From: Piper betle
Taxonomy: Eukaryota; Streptophyta; Magnoliopsida; Piperales; Piperaceae
Assembly (NCBI GenBank): GCA_033002965.1
Contig: JAURVB010003281.1
Location: forward strand, 1-64,000
Reading direction: 5' to 3'
Length of the DNA: 64,000 nt
A program made the position numbers and the translations under genes. Positions 9,860 through 23,200 of this stretch are shown in pieces (position 1 is the stretch's first letter; every line of letters starts with the position of its first letter). The notes under the pieces were generated by a model. That model made no database searches. It was not told the DNA's origin and saw nothing but the letters and a program-made list of their open reading frames with translations.

Positions 9860-12229
9860 CTTCAGATGGTGATAATATAAGCGACTCGAGTTATTACTAG
9901 TAAAGCGCGGGTTATATTTGAAATTTATTAATAATATATATTAACAATATACAAAATTAATTTTAAAATTAGTAATAAATTATTTTTGAATAAAAATAAT
10001 CAAAATTTTATTTAATTTTAACAAAAAATATAATTATACATGCATATTAAAAGTAATGTTAATTTTAACGAGTAAAAAAATTTTAATAACTAAGTAGAAT
10101 TTATTTTTAAATATTTTTAATTTGAAATTATTCTTTTAAGTAATAAAATTTAATTTTATAATATAATTATAAATATATTAAAATCTTAGAATTTTTAATC
10201 TAGGTAAAATTATAATCTAACTCTTTCCCAATAACAAATAATAATAATAAGAATTTCAAATTAAATAAGTATCAAAGGGCCTATAATTTTACAGGCGAAA
10301 ATCAATTATGACACAATCTATATATTTAAATTCAAAATGTCCATAATTGCAAGAAAGAAAAACCCAAGACCAGTGATGAAGATATAACTTGCTTAAAGGA
10401 ACATACACTTACACATATTGGGATGTATTTTATGCTCATTGACTGTTAAGAAGATGCATTTGTTTTTCTTATAATCAGTTCATACAATTGTTCATGAACT
10501 CATATCTCGAGGCTCGTGATCAAACAGATGAAATGACTAGTATAAGATGCACTCTTTTTTATTCTTAATCATTCCATTTGCATGGACTTATTCAACTCAA
10601 AACCTTGATTATGATATAGCTTGTTCAAAACAACATGTTGGGCAGGATCCTTCTATGTTTATTAGTTGGAATGATGTTTCTTTACTTCCTGGCTTACTGA
10701 CTGTCAAAAAAAATGCATTCTTTTTTGTCCTAATCACCCAATAATTTGGACAAGAACTAAGCTTTCATTGTAATTTATTTGAGATGCTTGCGAAGCGAAA
10801 TGAAAAATAATATTTTGAAAGAAGTGGAAATTAAAATAAAGCATAGTTCATAAAAGACGTGATTACCCAGCAATAAGTCGGTGTTGACAGTTAGGATGCA
10901 TGATATTTAGGGTTGATAATGAACAAAGTTCGATCCAAACTATAATAACCAACTGAATCGAACTGAAATTATCCTTTTAGTTCCATTATTCTTAAATTCC
11001 AGATAAGTTTGGTTTGGACCGTAGGTAAATTTTTCTGTAGCTTGAAAATTCGGTTCAAAATGGCAACCGAATGAAAAACAAAAAAATTAATCAAAAAACT
11101 TAATATTTATGTTTTATCCAAGGTTATTATTTATTTTAATTAATTTATAATTTATTTGTAATTTATTTGAGATGTTTAATATAACATCTACGTACTGAAC
11201 ATTTTTTAATGTAATTATAGTGATTAAATCATGTTTTGACCTTATTTATTAAAAAAATAATTAATCTTGATACAATTTTAATAATTTTATTTTCATATAA
11301 ACCGAACCGAAAAAAACAAAAATATTTTGGTTTACTTGATCAAAATTTGGAGTAATTTTGGGCTCGGTCCGACGTGAAATTTATGTAGACGAATAGCAGA
11401 CCAGCAGTAAGGTAGATCCTTTTCATGGAAAAATGCAAAGGCCATATTATGCACCTCATAGAAGATCAATAGTGTTCCATCAACATGAAAAGCAAAAACA
11501 ATACTAGGAAGCAAACCAAAACAAAAAAAGATCAAACGATGGAATAAAGTAAAGTAAATGTGTCCATGAAGATGTCTTGCCTAAAAAATTCTCCCAAAAC
11601 TTGTTGACAGCACACATTGTTAATCACCTAAACAAAACTCACTGAGCTACATCTTTTACTTCGTGGCTTTTACCTCTATCACGTCGCTTGGGGAAAAAAA
11701 TTTTCAATATATGTTTTTACTTCAAAAAAATATATTTTGTTTTCTTTTCTGTGCGGTTGATTTTGTTATATCGATGGATCTAATAATTGAACTTCTAAAT
11801 GACACCTCAAGCAAGTAGTTCTTCCCATCAAACAACCACAAAATAGGAAGTCAACCAAGCTAAGTTAGAACAAATCCGTAAACACGATTAACAAAGGTCA
11901 AATTAATTTAAACGCTAGCGTGAGATTAATGTAATATAAACATGTTTTAACAACCGTGGATGCAGGAAAAACTAACAAAACATCATCTAATCGAATAATT
12001 AGTCCATAAACAATTAATGATTAACGTGATCAGAAAAATGTCAATCTATACCCAAACTTCCACGAATGATCTTCTACCCCAGCAATATCGTATCAGGCAT
12101 GAAATCAAGGATAAACACTATTATCAATCAATCACAAGAAACCATCTAAAATCAAATACTGGACGCCAAACGTAATAGATGTGCAAAGTTGAGAGACGGA
12201 ATCGAAGTGGAGAAGGAGGCAAAAAGGAT
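9860..12229. other. AT-rich intergenic DNA
   Basis: No gene seen. Very AT-rich, with long stretches near 9,900-10,250 and 11,050-11,300 in which only one or two bases dominate. Short open frames near 10,547 and 11,332 have no support from family resemblance or composition. Confidence 0.5.
10870..11365. repeat. Probable old MITE-like repeat with CGGTT/AACCGAA motifs
   Basis: The segment is bounded by GTT-rich sequence containing scattered AACCGA, CGGTTC and GGTTTGG motifs at both ends (near 10,940-11,050 and 11,300-11,370), separated by AT-rich DNA. This resembles decayed hAT-type miniature elements common in plants. No clean target duplication is visible, so the bounds are approximate. Confidence 0.35.
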
Positions 12230-12650
12230 GTATACCTTCTCGGGGTGATCCGAATGTCGAAGTAGCCCGAAGGGCCTAACAAGTGATATTAGAGCCAAGT
12301 TTGAACCGGGTTTCCTATACCGATTGTTGTTGTTTTCTTCATGGATTCTACCTGATGATTTTAATGAAGAGCTTTGCCAGGTGGGTGCCATCTGATTTAA
12401 AGGGAGTGTGTCAGACGATGATGGTTTCGGGTTACGCCCGATGTGTGAAGGGGAGTTATTGGGTTTATCCCATATTGATTGTAGAAGGTTGTTGGTGACT
12501 TGTATATAACGCTAATGAGAAAGTCTTATTTCTTGACTTAATTTTTGGATTAAGAAAAGTTCATGACACTTATTGCAAATCCTTTTTAGTTATTTAAAGT
12601 TCCTTTTTAGGGCCCGAAGGGCCGAACAGTAGTTTCGGTTCGGAACTTAG
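12230..12650 (+). mobile_element. TRIM-like miniature LTR element remnant
   Basis: A left part ending CCGAAGGGCCTAACA (about 12,279) is followed at once by AAGTGATATTAGAGCC, a two-mismatch version of the initiator-tRNA-Met primer site (AAGTGGTATCAGAGCC) of Copia and TRIM elements. After about 160 bp a segment begins TTATTGGGTTTATCCCA (about 12,457), which matches the repeat at 35,075 over more than 150 bp, including GACTTGTATATA, the CCCGAAGGG stretch and TAGTTTCGG. That is the order LTR end, primer site, short inside, LTR. No coding capacity. Ends are eroded. Confidence 0.55.
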
Positions 12651-13917
12651 GTAGGGGCCCAAATGCCCAACAAGAAGAAAGACGAGGAAGGGTGGGGGGG
12701 GACCCAACTTGACTGGGAACAGGAGATCTTGGTAATCGCCTCTAAAGGTTGGAGACAATCGATAAGCTCGCCACCACGTAGGATAAATCCCCAACACCAT
12801 GGTGATAAAGGAAATCTTGGTACCCCATGAAATGATATGCCCTGAAAAGGCCCTGCTCCAACACCGGTTTAAGCCATGCAAAGATTTTACTATTATTATT
12901 ATTATTATTTTAAAGGTGTGCAATACAAAATTTTAAATATGGCACCAGTTACACTACCAGATTTATGGATGATATGGGTTATATTCGGCTTGAAATTAAC
13001 AAATAAAATATTTTATTTAACATCAAAAAATATTTGTGATAAATATTTTATTAAATACCTTGGTTTCAATATAAGAAAATATTGAATTAAAAAATGAAGT
13101 ATAAATTAAAATGGTACAATGGCCTAAATTGTACTGGGTATGAGTAGGGTATGGGATATATTGGTTTATACTGGCCGGTACGATAATTAAATGTATGAAA
13201 GAATGCATGAAGTAAATCTAACATCTACACACAAGCATTATAGAGGAAATTGTGGTGATCGTGTAGAACATTGTCTACTTTACAATATTGTTAGAGAAGA
13301 CAAATCATAAACTTAAACATGTAAAGGAGTGACTTCATGTGTTAGACTTAAGAAGAAATAGAGATGTAATGGCATGACATAAGCACTCCCAAGACAACTA
13401 AATAAATTTATAAAAAATTGGACGGAATTTCTCCTCAGTGGTCATGCAAAGGGCAAGAACAATAACCATGGTGATTGCATGCAAGATTACCCGCTTAACA
13501 ATATTCTCATGTGTCGATGCACCCTTATTGCCTATGAGATCCACAAAAGAAGTAAACGCATGTAACTTACTGTTCTTGCTGCCGGAGATTGCTTCAAGTG
13601 ATTTTCATTCTTCTCCAGCCAAGTTCTCCTGTTAATTTTCACTGACAGTTCTGTTTGGCTATATTATTCTGTGCTATTTGTAATATGTCATGGTTTTAAT
13701 CAGTCACTTGAAAATTTTAGTTACTTTTAGCAATAATTGATTACTAATCGAGATGCTCCACCATTGCCTGGCCTATATTAGAGATAAATACCAGAATTAA
13801 CATCTGGAGTTAACTCAGAATTACTGTTACAAACATGCTGCTTTAAATTGATACAATCATTGGACAAAGAATTACTGTACAAATCAAGTTAAATTTACAG
13901 TGGTAATTTACAGGAAA
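12651..13917. other. Intergenic DNA 3' of ATG1
   Basis: No gene seen. Contains a short (ATT)n tract at about 12,887-12,910. The open frame at 12,594-12,923 on the minus strand is repeat-derived and low-complexity. The right end should hold the ATG1 3' UTR. Confidence 0.5.
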
Positions 13918-16900
13918 TCAAGGGTTTAAGTTAGGTGGATCCTCGCATTTCAAAAGAGCGATCCTCTGTGACCTTGAGTGGCTCTGTCTGTTGTTCAGAA
14001 CATCAATATATCTTCGGAGTCGAAATCGATCAGATGTTGTCAAAGACAATGGAGGGTTTAGGATTAGAGAAGGTGCCTCCACCAAGAGAAAAGAGAGAAG
14101 TCGCACAGCTTTCGTATATAAAGCCACTGCATTCTCCATCGCACCCATCAACTCGTCAACCTACAAGTTATTGTGCATATCATTTAGTTTCCTAGATATG
14201 GTAGTTCTCATGATTCATCCGTTTAGCAAGAGTAGAATAATTGCATCACTTGAAGCATGTCCAATCTCCATATCAAAATCAGGGATATAATGATTTACTT
14301 ACAGCACCATTTCTGCCTAACGCCAGAGCAGACTGGAATATGATTTCCACAGCGTCAGGCATCTCCGTGTTTCCTGGGAAAGGAATATATGCATTACAAC
14401 TATGGTATAATGAAAAAATCAGCTAAAGTGATATTAAGCATGATTCTTTGTGTTTATGAAGTTTAGCTCAGTACCATTGGATAATTCAAGATCAGTAGCA
14501 AGCTCCTCAGCATGCTCAACTTCTACAAGAAATTCTCTCTCAATACGAGACAAAACAGTTGCTGAGCCCTGAACTTCCAAGTTACTACTGTGATGATCCC
14601 GTGAATCGAAGAGCGTCCGGCTGCCACTGCTGCTTATTATGCTTCTAGTAGCACAAGCATTCATCAAGTGACTTCCATCAACTTTAGATGCGGCCTCCGT
14701 GTGGCAAATATGCAGTGCTTGCTTCCATATTGCCAACAGGACAAGTTGAACTGAGAAAGCTTCCAATCGCCTACCTGATTCAACCTTCAAACCAATATTT
14801 TTTTAAGAAATAACTGTGTCAATAAGAGAGGTCATTATCAACTCAAATTCTCAACATCAAGTTCTCGAAACCCTACCTTTTCACTTACTAATTCACTGAC
14901 GGCAGATGCACAGAGCTGCAACGATTTAATCCTGGATATACAGTCAGATGATGGCTGTTCCAGAATCTCTCCCATTTCTGTTGATCCATGGGATGCACCT
15001 GATGGAACAGAGCTGTTGCTCCCAGAGCTTCCAAATTCATAAGCTCTATGTGGCAGTGCCCCTGTTATAGGCATTGGCGAACTTGATTTTGTATTACTAA
15101 TAGATGCTCTGGATAAATTTCCTGATTTGGAAACGGAATGGTATGGTCGGGTTGCACTTTCTGATGAAGATGTTTCTTCAACTGGTGGACTCGATACAAG
15201 AACATAATCTTGATCAATCCACTCCAATGGGTCCAAACCTGAAGCATTTAGTCATTTAAGGAATAATTATGGTAGTGAACTTAATAGGATACAACTAAAC
15301 TACCAAAATGACAAATCAAAACAACAGTAGCTTGGACCTTTGGAAAAGTTTGTCTGTCTTGGGTTGACAGAAGTACCAGTAGTTCTAAAAGGCACCTCTG
15401 AAGAGTTATGGAATTCATGTCTACTGTTATATTTTACTCCTTTCTGAACAATTGCTTCTTGATAACTGACGTTCATGCACTTCGAAGCAATGCTTGTAAC
15501 CTTGCCAAGGTCTTGCTTAAGAGGAAGCCTAGGAAAAGGAGTTGATGATGGTGATGAAGAAAAAGGCTCCACATCAGTAGCTTGGTGATCATCATCAAAA
15601 ACGAATGGTAAACAGTCCTCATCCAATCTCTCATTTGTCTGGATCACAAGATTAGATTCAACAGACGAAATTCGAGCTGATGCTTCCCCATGTTCTCTGG
15701 TTGTAAATGTACTTAGCATTCAGACTTCTCAATTCATAATTTCATAAATAACTTGCATAGGGCATAAAAACTTCCACAACTATGTAGAACAATCATATTA
15801 GCATGACATAAACCAGTCACAGATTGAGGCATCCAGATTTAAAGAATTAATAGCCTAAAATGCCCAATTCACGGTCCTTGTTTTGCCAGGTGAGATTAAC
15901 CCATAACAAATTAAGAAACAAAGCCAAGATCATGGCACGAATAAAAATTAGTGGTATTGAGGCAGGCCTTTAAAAGATAGGAAACTATATTCAAACCTAA
16001 CTGACTTTTCGAAAGCATTTGGCAAAAGAAAGTTGTGGTTGAAGAACTCCTCGAAAGTCAAGCGTTCCGCTGCAATTAAACACACGTTTATATGAGGATC
16101 TTTAATCAAACATCAATGAAAAGCATAAAAAAATCTTCACGTGCAATAATATTGATTGGAGATTGCCCCCAATAAATAGTGCTCATATAAACTTGCATTA
16201 ATAAGAGCAACTCACCAGGGTTACGACGCAAAAGCCTCTGGCATAAGTCAAGGCATTCAAAGCTAAGATCACTTTTACCAGGAGGAAAGCGCACCTCAGC
16301 AGATTTCAAGATATTTTGCAGCAGCTGATTCAAAACCATCAAAATGTATGAAATTACATGAACAGTGAAAAATTAAATACATTGAAGTATTTAAAATGTC
16401 TGCAAATTTCTCTACAAATAAGAAAATTTTCTTGAAACCTGAATTTGATTATTTCCAGTAAATGGAGTGTTCCCTGTCACAAGTTGGTACAAAATAGCCC
16501 CAACACTCCAAAGATCTGCCTGTGCAATAAGTAAGAAATGAATTTCACAGCTCAAACAAAAGGACATATTGAGCTGCCAGAGACTCATAATTCACCTTGG
16601 CATCATACTTTTGGAGTTGCATAATTTCTGGAGCCATGTAAAGTGGTGAACCACACAGGGTCTCCGCAAGACCACAGGGATGAAGAGATCTTTTGGAAGC
16701 ATTACAACCAGAAGAGTGAATTCAAAATCAAATATAGAAAACCTCATTTCCACTCTGCTTTGATAAAATGCAACATCGGGTAAATTCTGTTTTCATGAAG
16801 CTATACACTTCCCATCAGAGTAGCTCATACACTTTATATTATTGCAGAATGGATATGATTCATGTCCTAAACCATAATTGTACAGAATCTGGAGGATGAC

Positions 16901-18490
16901 AGCAACAATATAGACTTCTTTCGTAACAGTTTTTAATCCATTTTCCCCCTTTCTCATGTAAAAGTCAGGGGAAAACAAAGCCTAAAAAAGTATGTTCGCG
17001 GATCCCAAAGAAGATATGCTACATGCCGTGAAGATGACTTATCACACATTTTTTGCATAGAGTTAGAGACCTAATTATCATTGCAGCATATAGTGGAAAT
17101 GGAACAAAGCCTCACCTAGCAAAGCCAAAGTCTGCAATCTTCAGAATTGAATGCTCATCATTTGTTACGAGGAGAAGGTTCTGTTTCCATACAATGAACG
17201 AAGAAAATACTTGAGAGATAATAAGGATAACAGCTACAGTAGAAAGATATTATAACTTTCTATAAACGCTTACACAAAAAAATCAGTAAAGACACACCTG
17301 TGGCTTCAAATCACGGTGTATAAGATTGTGTTCACGAAGAACTTGTAAGCCCACAGCTAGAAAACAATTAAGTACAATGTTAGATTATGCTCTTGACAAG
17401 AAAAATTTGTTAGCCCATAACCTTGAGATGAAAAATATGGAACAAAGATTTTCCAACAATACCTAATTGCAGCATGAAATATTTAGCTGTTGGTTCAGCC
17501 ACTGCACCATGACGCTGTATATACAAGGAAAGATCACCGCCTTTACAGTACTCCAACACGAGATATATTCTCCCAGATGTCTAATTTAACAACCACAAAC
17601 CATCTTAGCAACCTCAATAATAATAATTATCAAGTCCATAAGACACCCACATTTTCAGCATAAAAAATTGCCAAAGCACTAATCTCGGATTATAATGCAC
17701 TAGCCCTTCTTGAACTAACTTTTGTAATGGAAATACAATCCCAAAGCTGTCTATTCCCAAAAACTACTTCAAGCTCTCCAAAAAACTGGAAGAAAACTCA
17801 TTTACCTACCTCATCTTGAGTGAAATTTTCTTATACGACATTAATACCATAAAATTGTTGCTCACCAACCAATGCCAGTTATATATATTAAAAAAAAACA
17901 AAAACAAATAAGCCATCTTCCATCCACGTCCACAACATTAATCATTCAAATTTTCACAACCAACTTCCAAATATCAAACCAAATTAATCCGCAACTTGCC
18001 ATCTAGGCAGCTTATACTGTCTGAAAATCTTCTTACACGACATGACCACAACAAAATCTTTGCTCACCCACCAATAATCCATCTTCCATTGACGTCCACT
18101 CCATAAATCATCCAAATTTTCACAATTAACTTCAAATATCAAAACAGCAAAAGCAATGTCTTTCCCCAAACACGTTAACCAGTCTGTGAAACAAAGCACA
18201 CGAACTAAGCTAGCAAATCAAATCAACACCACCACGCCGACGCCCCCACGAACCTCAATCATGTCATGAAGCCGGACGATGTTAGGATGGTTAATCCTAC
18301 GCAGGATGTCTATCTCGGAGAGCAGGCTCTCCCGGAGCTTCTTGTTGAGTTTCTCCATGGCTATCTCCTTGATCGCCACCTCGGTGCCGTGCACCCGGTG
18401 CCGGCCGTGCCACACGACGGAGAAAGACCCCGACCCAATCTGCCGCCCCACCACATAGTCCCCCACCGCCCGGCCGCCATGGTGAGCCAT
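13918..18490 (-). CDS. ATG1: ATG1 autophagy-initiating Ser/Thr kinase, 731 aa, 13 exons
   Basis: Exons in gene order: 18254-18490, 17463-17580, 17298-17356, 17116-17180, 16596-16689, 16439-16519, 16216-16324, 15997-16069, 15338-15711, 14877-15238, 14475-14784, 14303-14373, 13918-14160. All GT-AG, phases match, joined frame 2,196 bp. The kinase (about 10-275) has GSGSFSVVW (19-27), VAIK (Lys41), HRDLKPQN (132-139, Asp134), DFG (155-157), [10 protein letters not shown] (172-181) and HNFLLPN near its end. A Ser-rich linker follows, with WIDQDYVLV early in it, a site style where ATG8-interacting motifs occur in ATG1. The C-terminal part has a MIT-like region ([19 protein letters not shown], then [12 protein letters not shown]) that binds ATG13 in this family. 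It starts autophagosome formation with ATG13, ATG11 and ATG101. The length fits plant ATG1b/c. The ATG sits in a GC-rich first exon, unlike the other exons. Confidence 0.95.
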
Positions 18491-20267
18491 CCCGCCGCCG
18501 CACGCCGGCCGAAGCCCAACAACGGGGTGCCGAAGACAAGCTCAGAGTCAAGTAAAAATGCAATCTTTGCACCTCCAAAGGGTCGAAAAAGCAGGTTTTG
18601 GTAGATTTGGAGGAGAATTGGGGAGGAAGGATGGAGGAGGAAGGAAGAAGCTGTGCTCAAAGACAGCAAAATATTTTTTGAGTTTTTTAAATATGTGATG
18701 ATAAACTTGCACACCACCTATGATTTGATTAATTAAATTATATTAGTTATTAATTAATAACTATGAATTGGGAATTTAAAACACTTCAATTATTATGGTG
18801 ACATCTGACTTTGGTTTAAAAAAATGAATATGTTGGTATGAAACTCATAAACAAATGACAAATATATATAGTGATGTCATATTTATTGAAATATTGATTA
18901 AAACAATATCTTAATAATCTTCAAGATGTTCAAAAATGTATGCTGCCTTGGTCAGAATTCAAACATCTTAGGTAAAAACATCAAATGTTTTCTATTTAAA
19001 AATTGTATTTAATAAATGAATTTTGTTTTGTTAATTAATTGAGCTCCTTTTCATCCACGGTCGTTTTTTATAATTACATTTAAAATATATGATGTATTTA
19101 CAATATTTGCTATTTAAAAATCTTTCAGAAGAAAAAAGTCATTACAAACATGATTGTTCGTCGTTACTTACCTTAGCAGACAGGTCGTGGATGTAAATCA
19201 ATTCTAAATGTATTATTACTTAACATCGATTATATTTTCATGATTATATACGGAAATACTAGAGTTTGAACCACCCTTTTCTAAATATGAATTTTGTAAA
19301 CTTAAATCAAGATCGTCGAATTTTTGTTTAGTGGTTCATATTAGATAGTTATGAATAGAACTACCTATAATTACCTATCATAATTCCTCAATTTAAATTA
19401 TTAAATAAAAAATTAACAGTTATGATGAAGGTTAAAAAAAGTTCACACTCATGTTTCAGCGTATGTATTTATAAACGGGTAATTTTAAATCATATACATA
19501 GGTGTTCCCCTCGCAAAAATCTGCCACATGGCATCCTGCGAGGACAATGGGTGAAAGGTAAAAATTTTCTTTTTAACCCTTGATCATTAAGACAAAACGT
19601 TTGTTTTAATCTGTGATGCCACTATTACATTTGAGAGTTCATTCCGACATGTTTGTTACGAAAGAGAGAAGAGATGATTTCGACAACGCGGCTGCATTTT
19701 TCTCGCTCTCCCTTGAAAACATCAGCATTTACTAACACAACCAAACAATGGCCATACAAGCCGTCTTTTCCCAGATTGTTTTCTCTCCACCAGAGCTGTA
19801 ACTTGTACCGTGCATGGGGCCATACTGCAAAAACACGAAGAACAAAAACTAGAAAAAAAGATGAAGTCAATGACTGATATTCATTGCCGCCGCTGTCTTA
19901 CTACTTGGCATGCTGGACAAGGAGGAAATGGAGATGATTGGCTTGGATGTTGGATTTGCAAAAGTGGACAAAAGCAAGCAAATCTGCCAAACGAAGGCCA
20001 GCTTCACATGACGTGACCCATCCGGAATCCAAACCCAGCCTTCCCCTTCTTTCCATTTTCCAATTTGGTTGCCAACTTGGTCGCCTTCTAATCATCTTTT
20101 GCTTATTAACTAACCCCTCCATCTTCTAGGGTTGTATCAGTTTAATTTACAGAGCACAACACTGGTCGTAAAGAATGACGTATATTATTCAGCAAAACTT
20201 ACATGCTATTATTCATTATTTCCAGATGAAGACAACTCTCTTGTCCGCCCATGTTCACCGCAGTTAC
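18491..20267. other. Intergenic spacer between ATG1 and the FPGS cluster
   Basis: Holds the ATG1 promoter and 5' leader (left) and the 3' flank of FPGS copy A (right). AT-rich. Short open frames near 19,625-20,122 show no family resemblance. No repeat or RNA gene was recognised. Confidence 0.5.
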
Positions 20268-23200
20268 TTATTTCTTCAATATTTTCAACGTGTCCCCAAC
20301 AAGATGCAGAGAACCAGTCACCAAGACCTGCCACCAACGACAAATGTTTACGTAAGAAAGCTGTCTCCTGAAGTAATAATTACTATGTAGTACGTAGTCC
20401 TTTAAAAGCCAGCGGGTGGACTGAAAGCTAATAGCTACGAAGTGAAAGCTAACTGCTACGTGCCTGAAAGCGGGTGGACTGGTTCTTGGTTGCAGTGTCT
20501 CGTAGCCAATTAAGAGCCAGCGGCAAGGACTGGAAAATAATACTGTTCTCGCCAACCTTAAGATGAGTTGCTGTCTTCTCCATCCTTTCACCTTAATGAG
20601 TGGTACAATAGCAGGACATCAATGAAATATTGTTCACAGGGACAGCCAACCAAATCACAAATATGATGGTTCTACCTTACTCAAATTGTTGCAAGCACCG
20701 TTTTTCTACTGAACCTTACTTAACTGGTACCCAAAACGCTAATGGTGTCATAAAGATTATTTATAAATCAAGATATCTAATCTTGTACATTATCTATGGG
20801 TGTTTCCGCTAATTATGAAATAAGAAATCTGGTATTTAGCTGTTTTTAAAATCCCACCATCAGCAAATACTTGATCTGTTGGTGTGGCTTTCAATTTTGT
20901 TTGAATTAGTACACCTGAGCTCTATGTATCATCAACTGCTCAACTTTAATCTGTGTAATGTTAATTATGCTGGAGAACGCGGTGGGAGGATGATGGCGCT
21001 AAGAAGATGAGTCTGGCTTCTAGAGTCAAGCAACAAGGGATTTCAATTGGAGTCCGCACGGGGAAGAGAGAATTTTGGGGAGTCAACACGCAGCTGACTC
21101 CAAGGATCACACCAAAAAGACAAGCACAAAGCCACACTAAATTTTCATTAACCAAAGTCTAATTTTTCCAGGACTACAAAAAAGCACTTATGGACTCGTG
21201 AATGGTACTATATAAATAAACAAAAATAAAGTATTTCTAACTAAGACAGCAAGTAAATAAAACCATACTACTAATAAAAAGTACTAAAACACAAAAAAAA
21301 TAAGATTAAATAACTCCTATATCTTGCCCTACATCAAATTATCAATTTAAAAGTTCAAGTGCACCCATATTCTACTCCCACATCCACAAGGTAGAAATAG
21401 CTATGAAGAATAATTTGGAAGATGACATTTTTCCACTTTCTGATAGGCTAATTTCAAATCTAAAATAAACTTTCAGTCTGAAAAGGGTGCTTTCTTCCCA
21501 TAAAGCAGCATATTGTCCAGTAAAGTAGAATAGTAATAGAGATCCCAAAACAAACACTAAAAACCTGTAATAGCTTTGGCTAAAGATACCTTTTCCTTTA
21601 TGTTCCATCTTTTCCCATGCTTGTTGAAGTGTTCTTTGCCAAGACAAGTCAACATCAGGATTATTTGCTGGCAAAGAGTGGCTCCCAACTTTGTTGAACA
21701 ATGATAAGTTTGGTACAAAGACAGCCTTCTGGAAGTAAACTCCTAGGAAGTACAAAAAAGAACCAAGGAAGATCACCCAGGGTAGGAAATCCTTCGTATT
21801 TATTCACACAAACCTTACTTAGTTTACTCAATGTTACAAAAAAAGAACTAATAAAGATCACCCAGGGTAGGAAATCCTCCGTATTTATCCACACAAATTT
21901 AATTTACTCAATGTGAGCCAGCAGAATTGTCTATTTCTATATATGAAAAAAATCTGTGCACTAAAGAGGATGTACACGTATACCATCATTTGAACAAGTA
22001 TCCACAAGTGGAGGCAAAAGCAGCATGGGATCTCGCACTGCCATACAGTTGAAGAGGAGTATCTGTTTGTTAAAAACACTAGAGATTAGGGAATCTTTCA
22101 ATATAACAATTAATATAAAGAACTTTGAAGATAATTGATCCTACCTGTGTAGATTCTCTTTCAAAGGGCAGTTCACTGCTCAAGCCATCTGAAAATTTTA
22201 GCTGTAAATGTTTCCTTTTCACATTATCAAGAAGATGATTATCAGAATATGTATCTTGCAAAAGATCATCCTTGACTGCACGAGAAAACCATTTTGCACA
22301 CACTTCCATGCTTTCTGGGCTATGAGCACCATCCAAAAAGAAAACAAGTCCTCCAACATTGCGACCTTCCATACTGATGTGTGGATCCATAACAATTTGT
22401 GCCCGTCCTTGCAAATTTGCGCTCGTAAGTCCTCTGGCAAACTCTTCAGGCAAAGAGGTCTGACTCATGTGCCAATTAGGAAAAAATTACTCATTTAATA
22501 TTTTTTGGGATTTTTTTTTACATTTTTATAGAGAAATAAACCCTCATTTGATGGTAAAAAGAAGGATTCTGCTTAACAATAATATAGGGTGCCACTTACG
22601 ACCTGTTCCAGTCGTGCATCTTCAAAGTGTCCTGTCTTCGAAAGCCAACTACGACACAACGCAATTGCGAGTCCTGCATTGAGATATTGGTGATCTCCAT
22701 CAAGTCCAAGGTTTAAACCATGCAACAAGGAGGCATCCAAAGGCTGGGAAACTTGTAAAGGTACCTGAAAGTGTAAAAAAACGTCTAGTGCATTCAAATA
22801 AACTTTGGAGGTTGTATCCCACCACTATGCTTTACTATTACTATTAGATACAAATAAAGACTATAATTAAATAAACAATCCGACTCACACTTAACTGAGA
22901 AGCCTTGTCCTTTAGAACAGACATAGCTTCTTCTGGTTGAACAACAGTAAAAGCTGGAACCCCATGCTGAAAAGAGGAAACATCAGAAGTGAAAAAAGAG
23001 TAGGCCTAATCGGTCACTAGAAGGATAGACTTAAATAGATGATTATCCCACTTGCTCCATGACAGTCTGGTAAGAAAAAACAAACACTAAAAACTAAAGA
23101 CTATTTCACATGCAAAAATTACTCTAAGCAAAATATAATCCATAAGTTTGACTGTTGTAATCACATGTTCAAGTAAATTATTACTTCAGAAAATCCTTTT

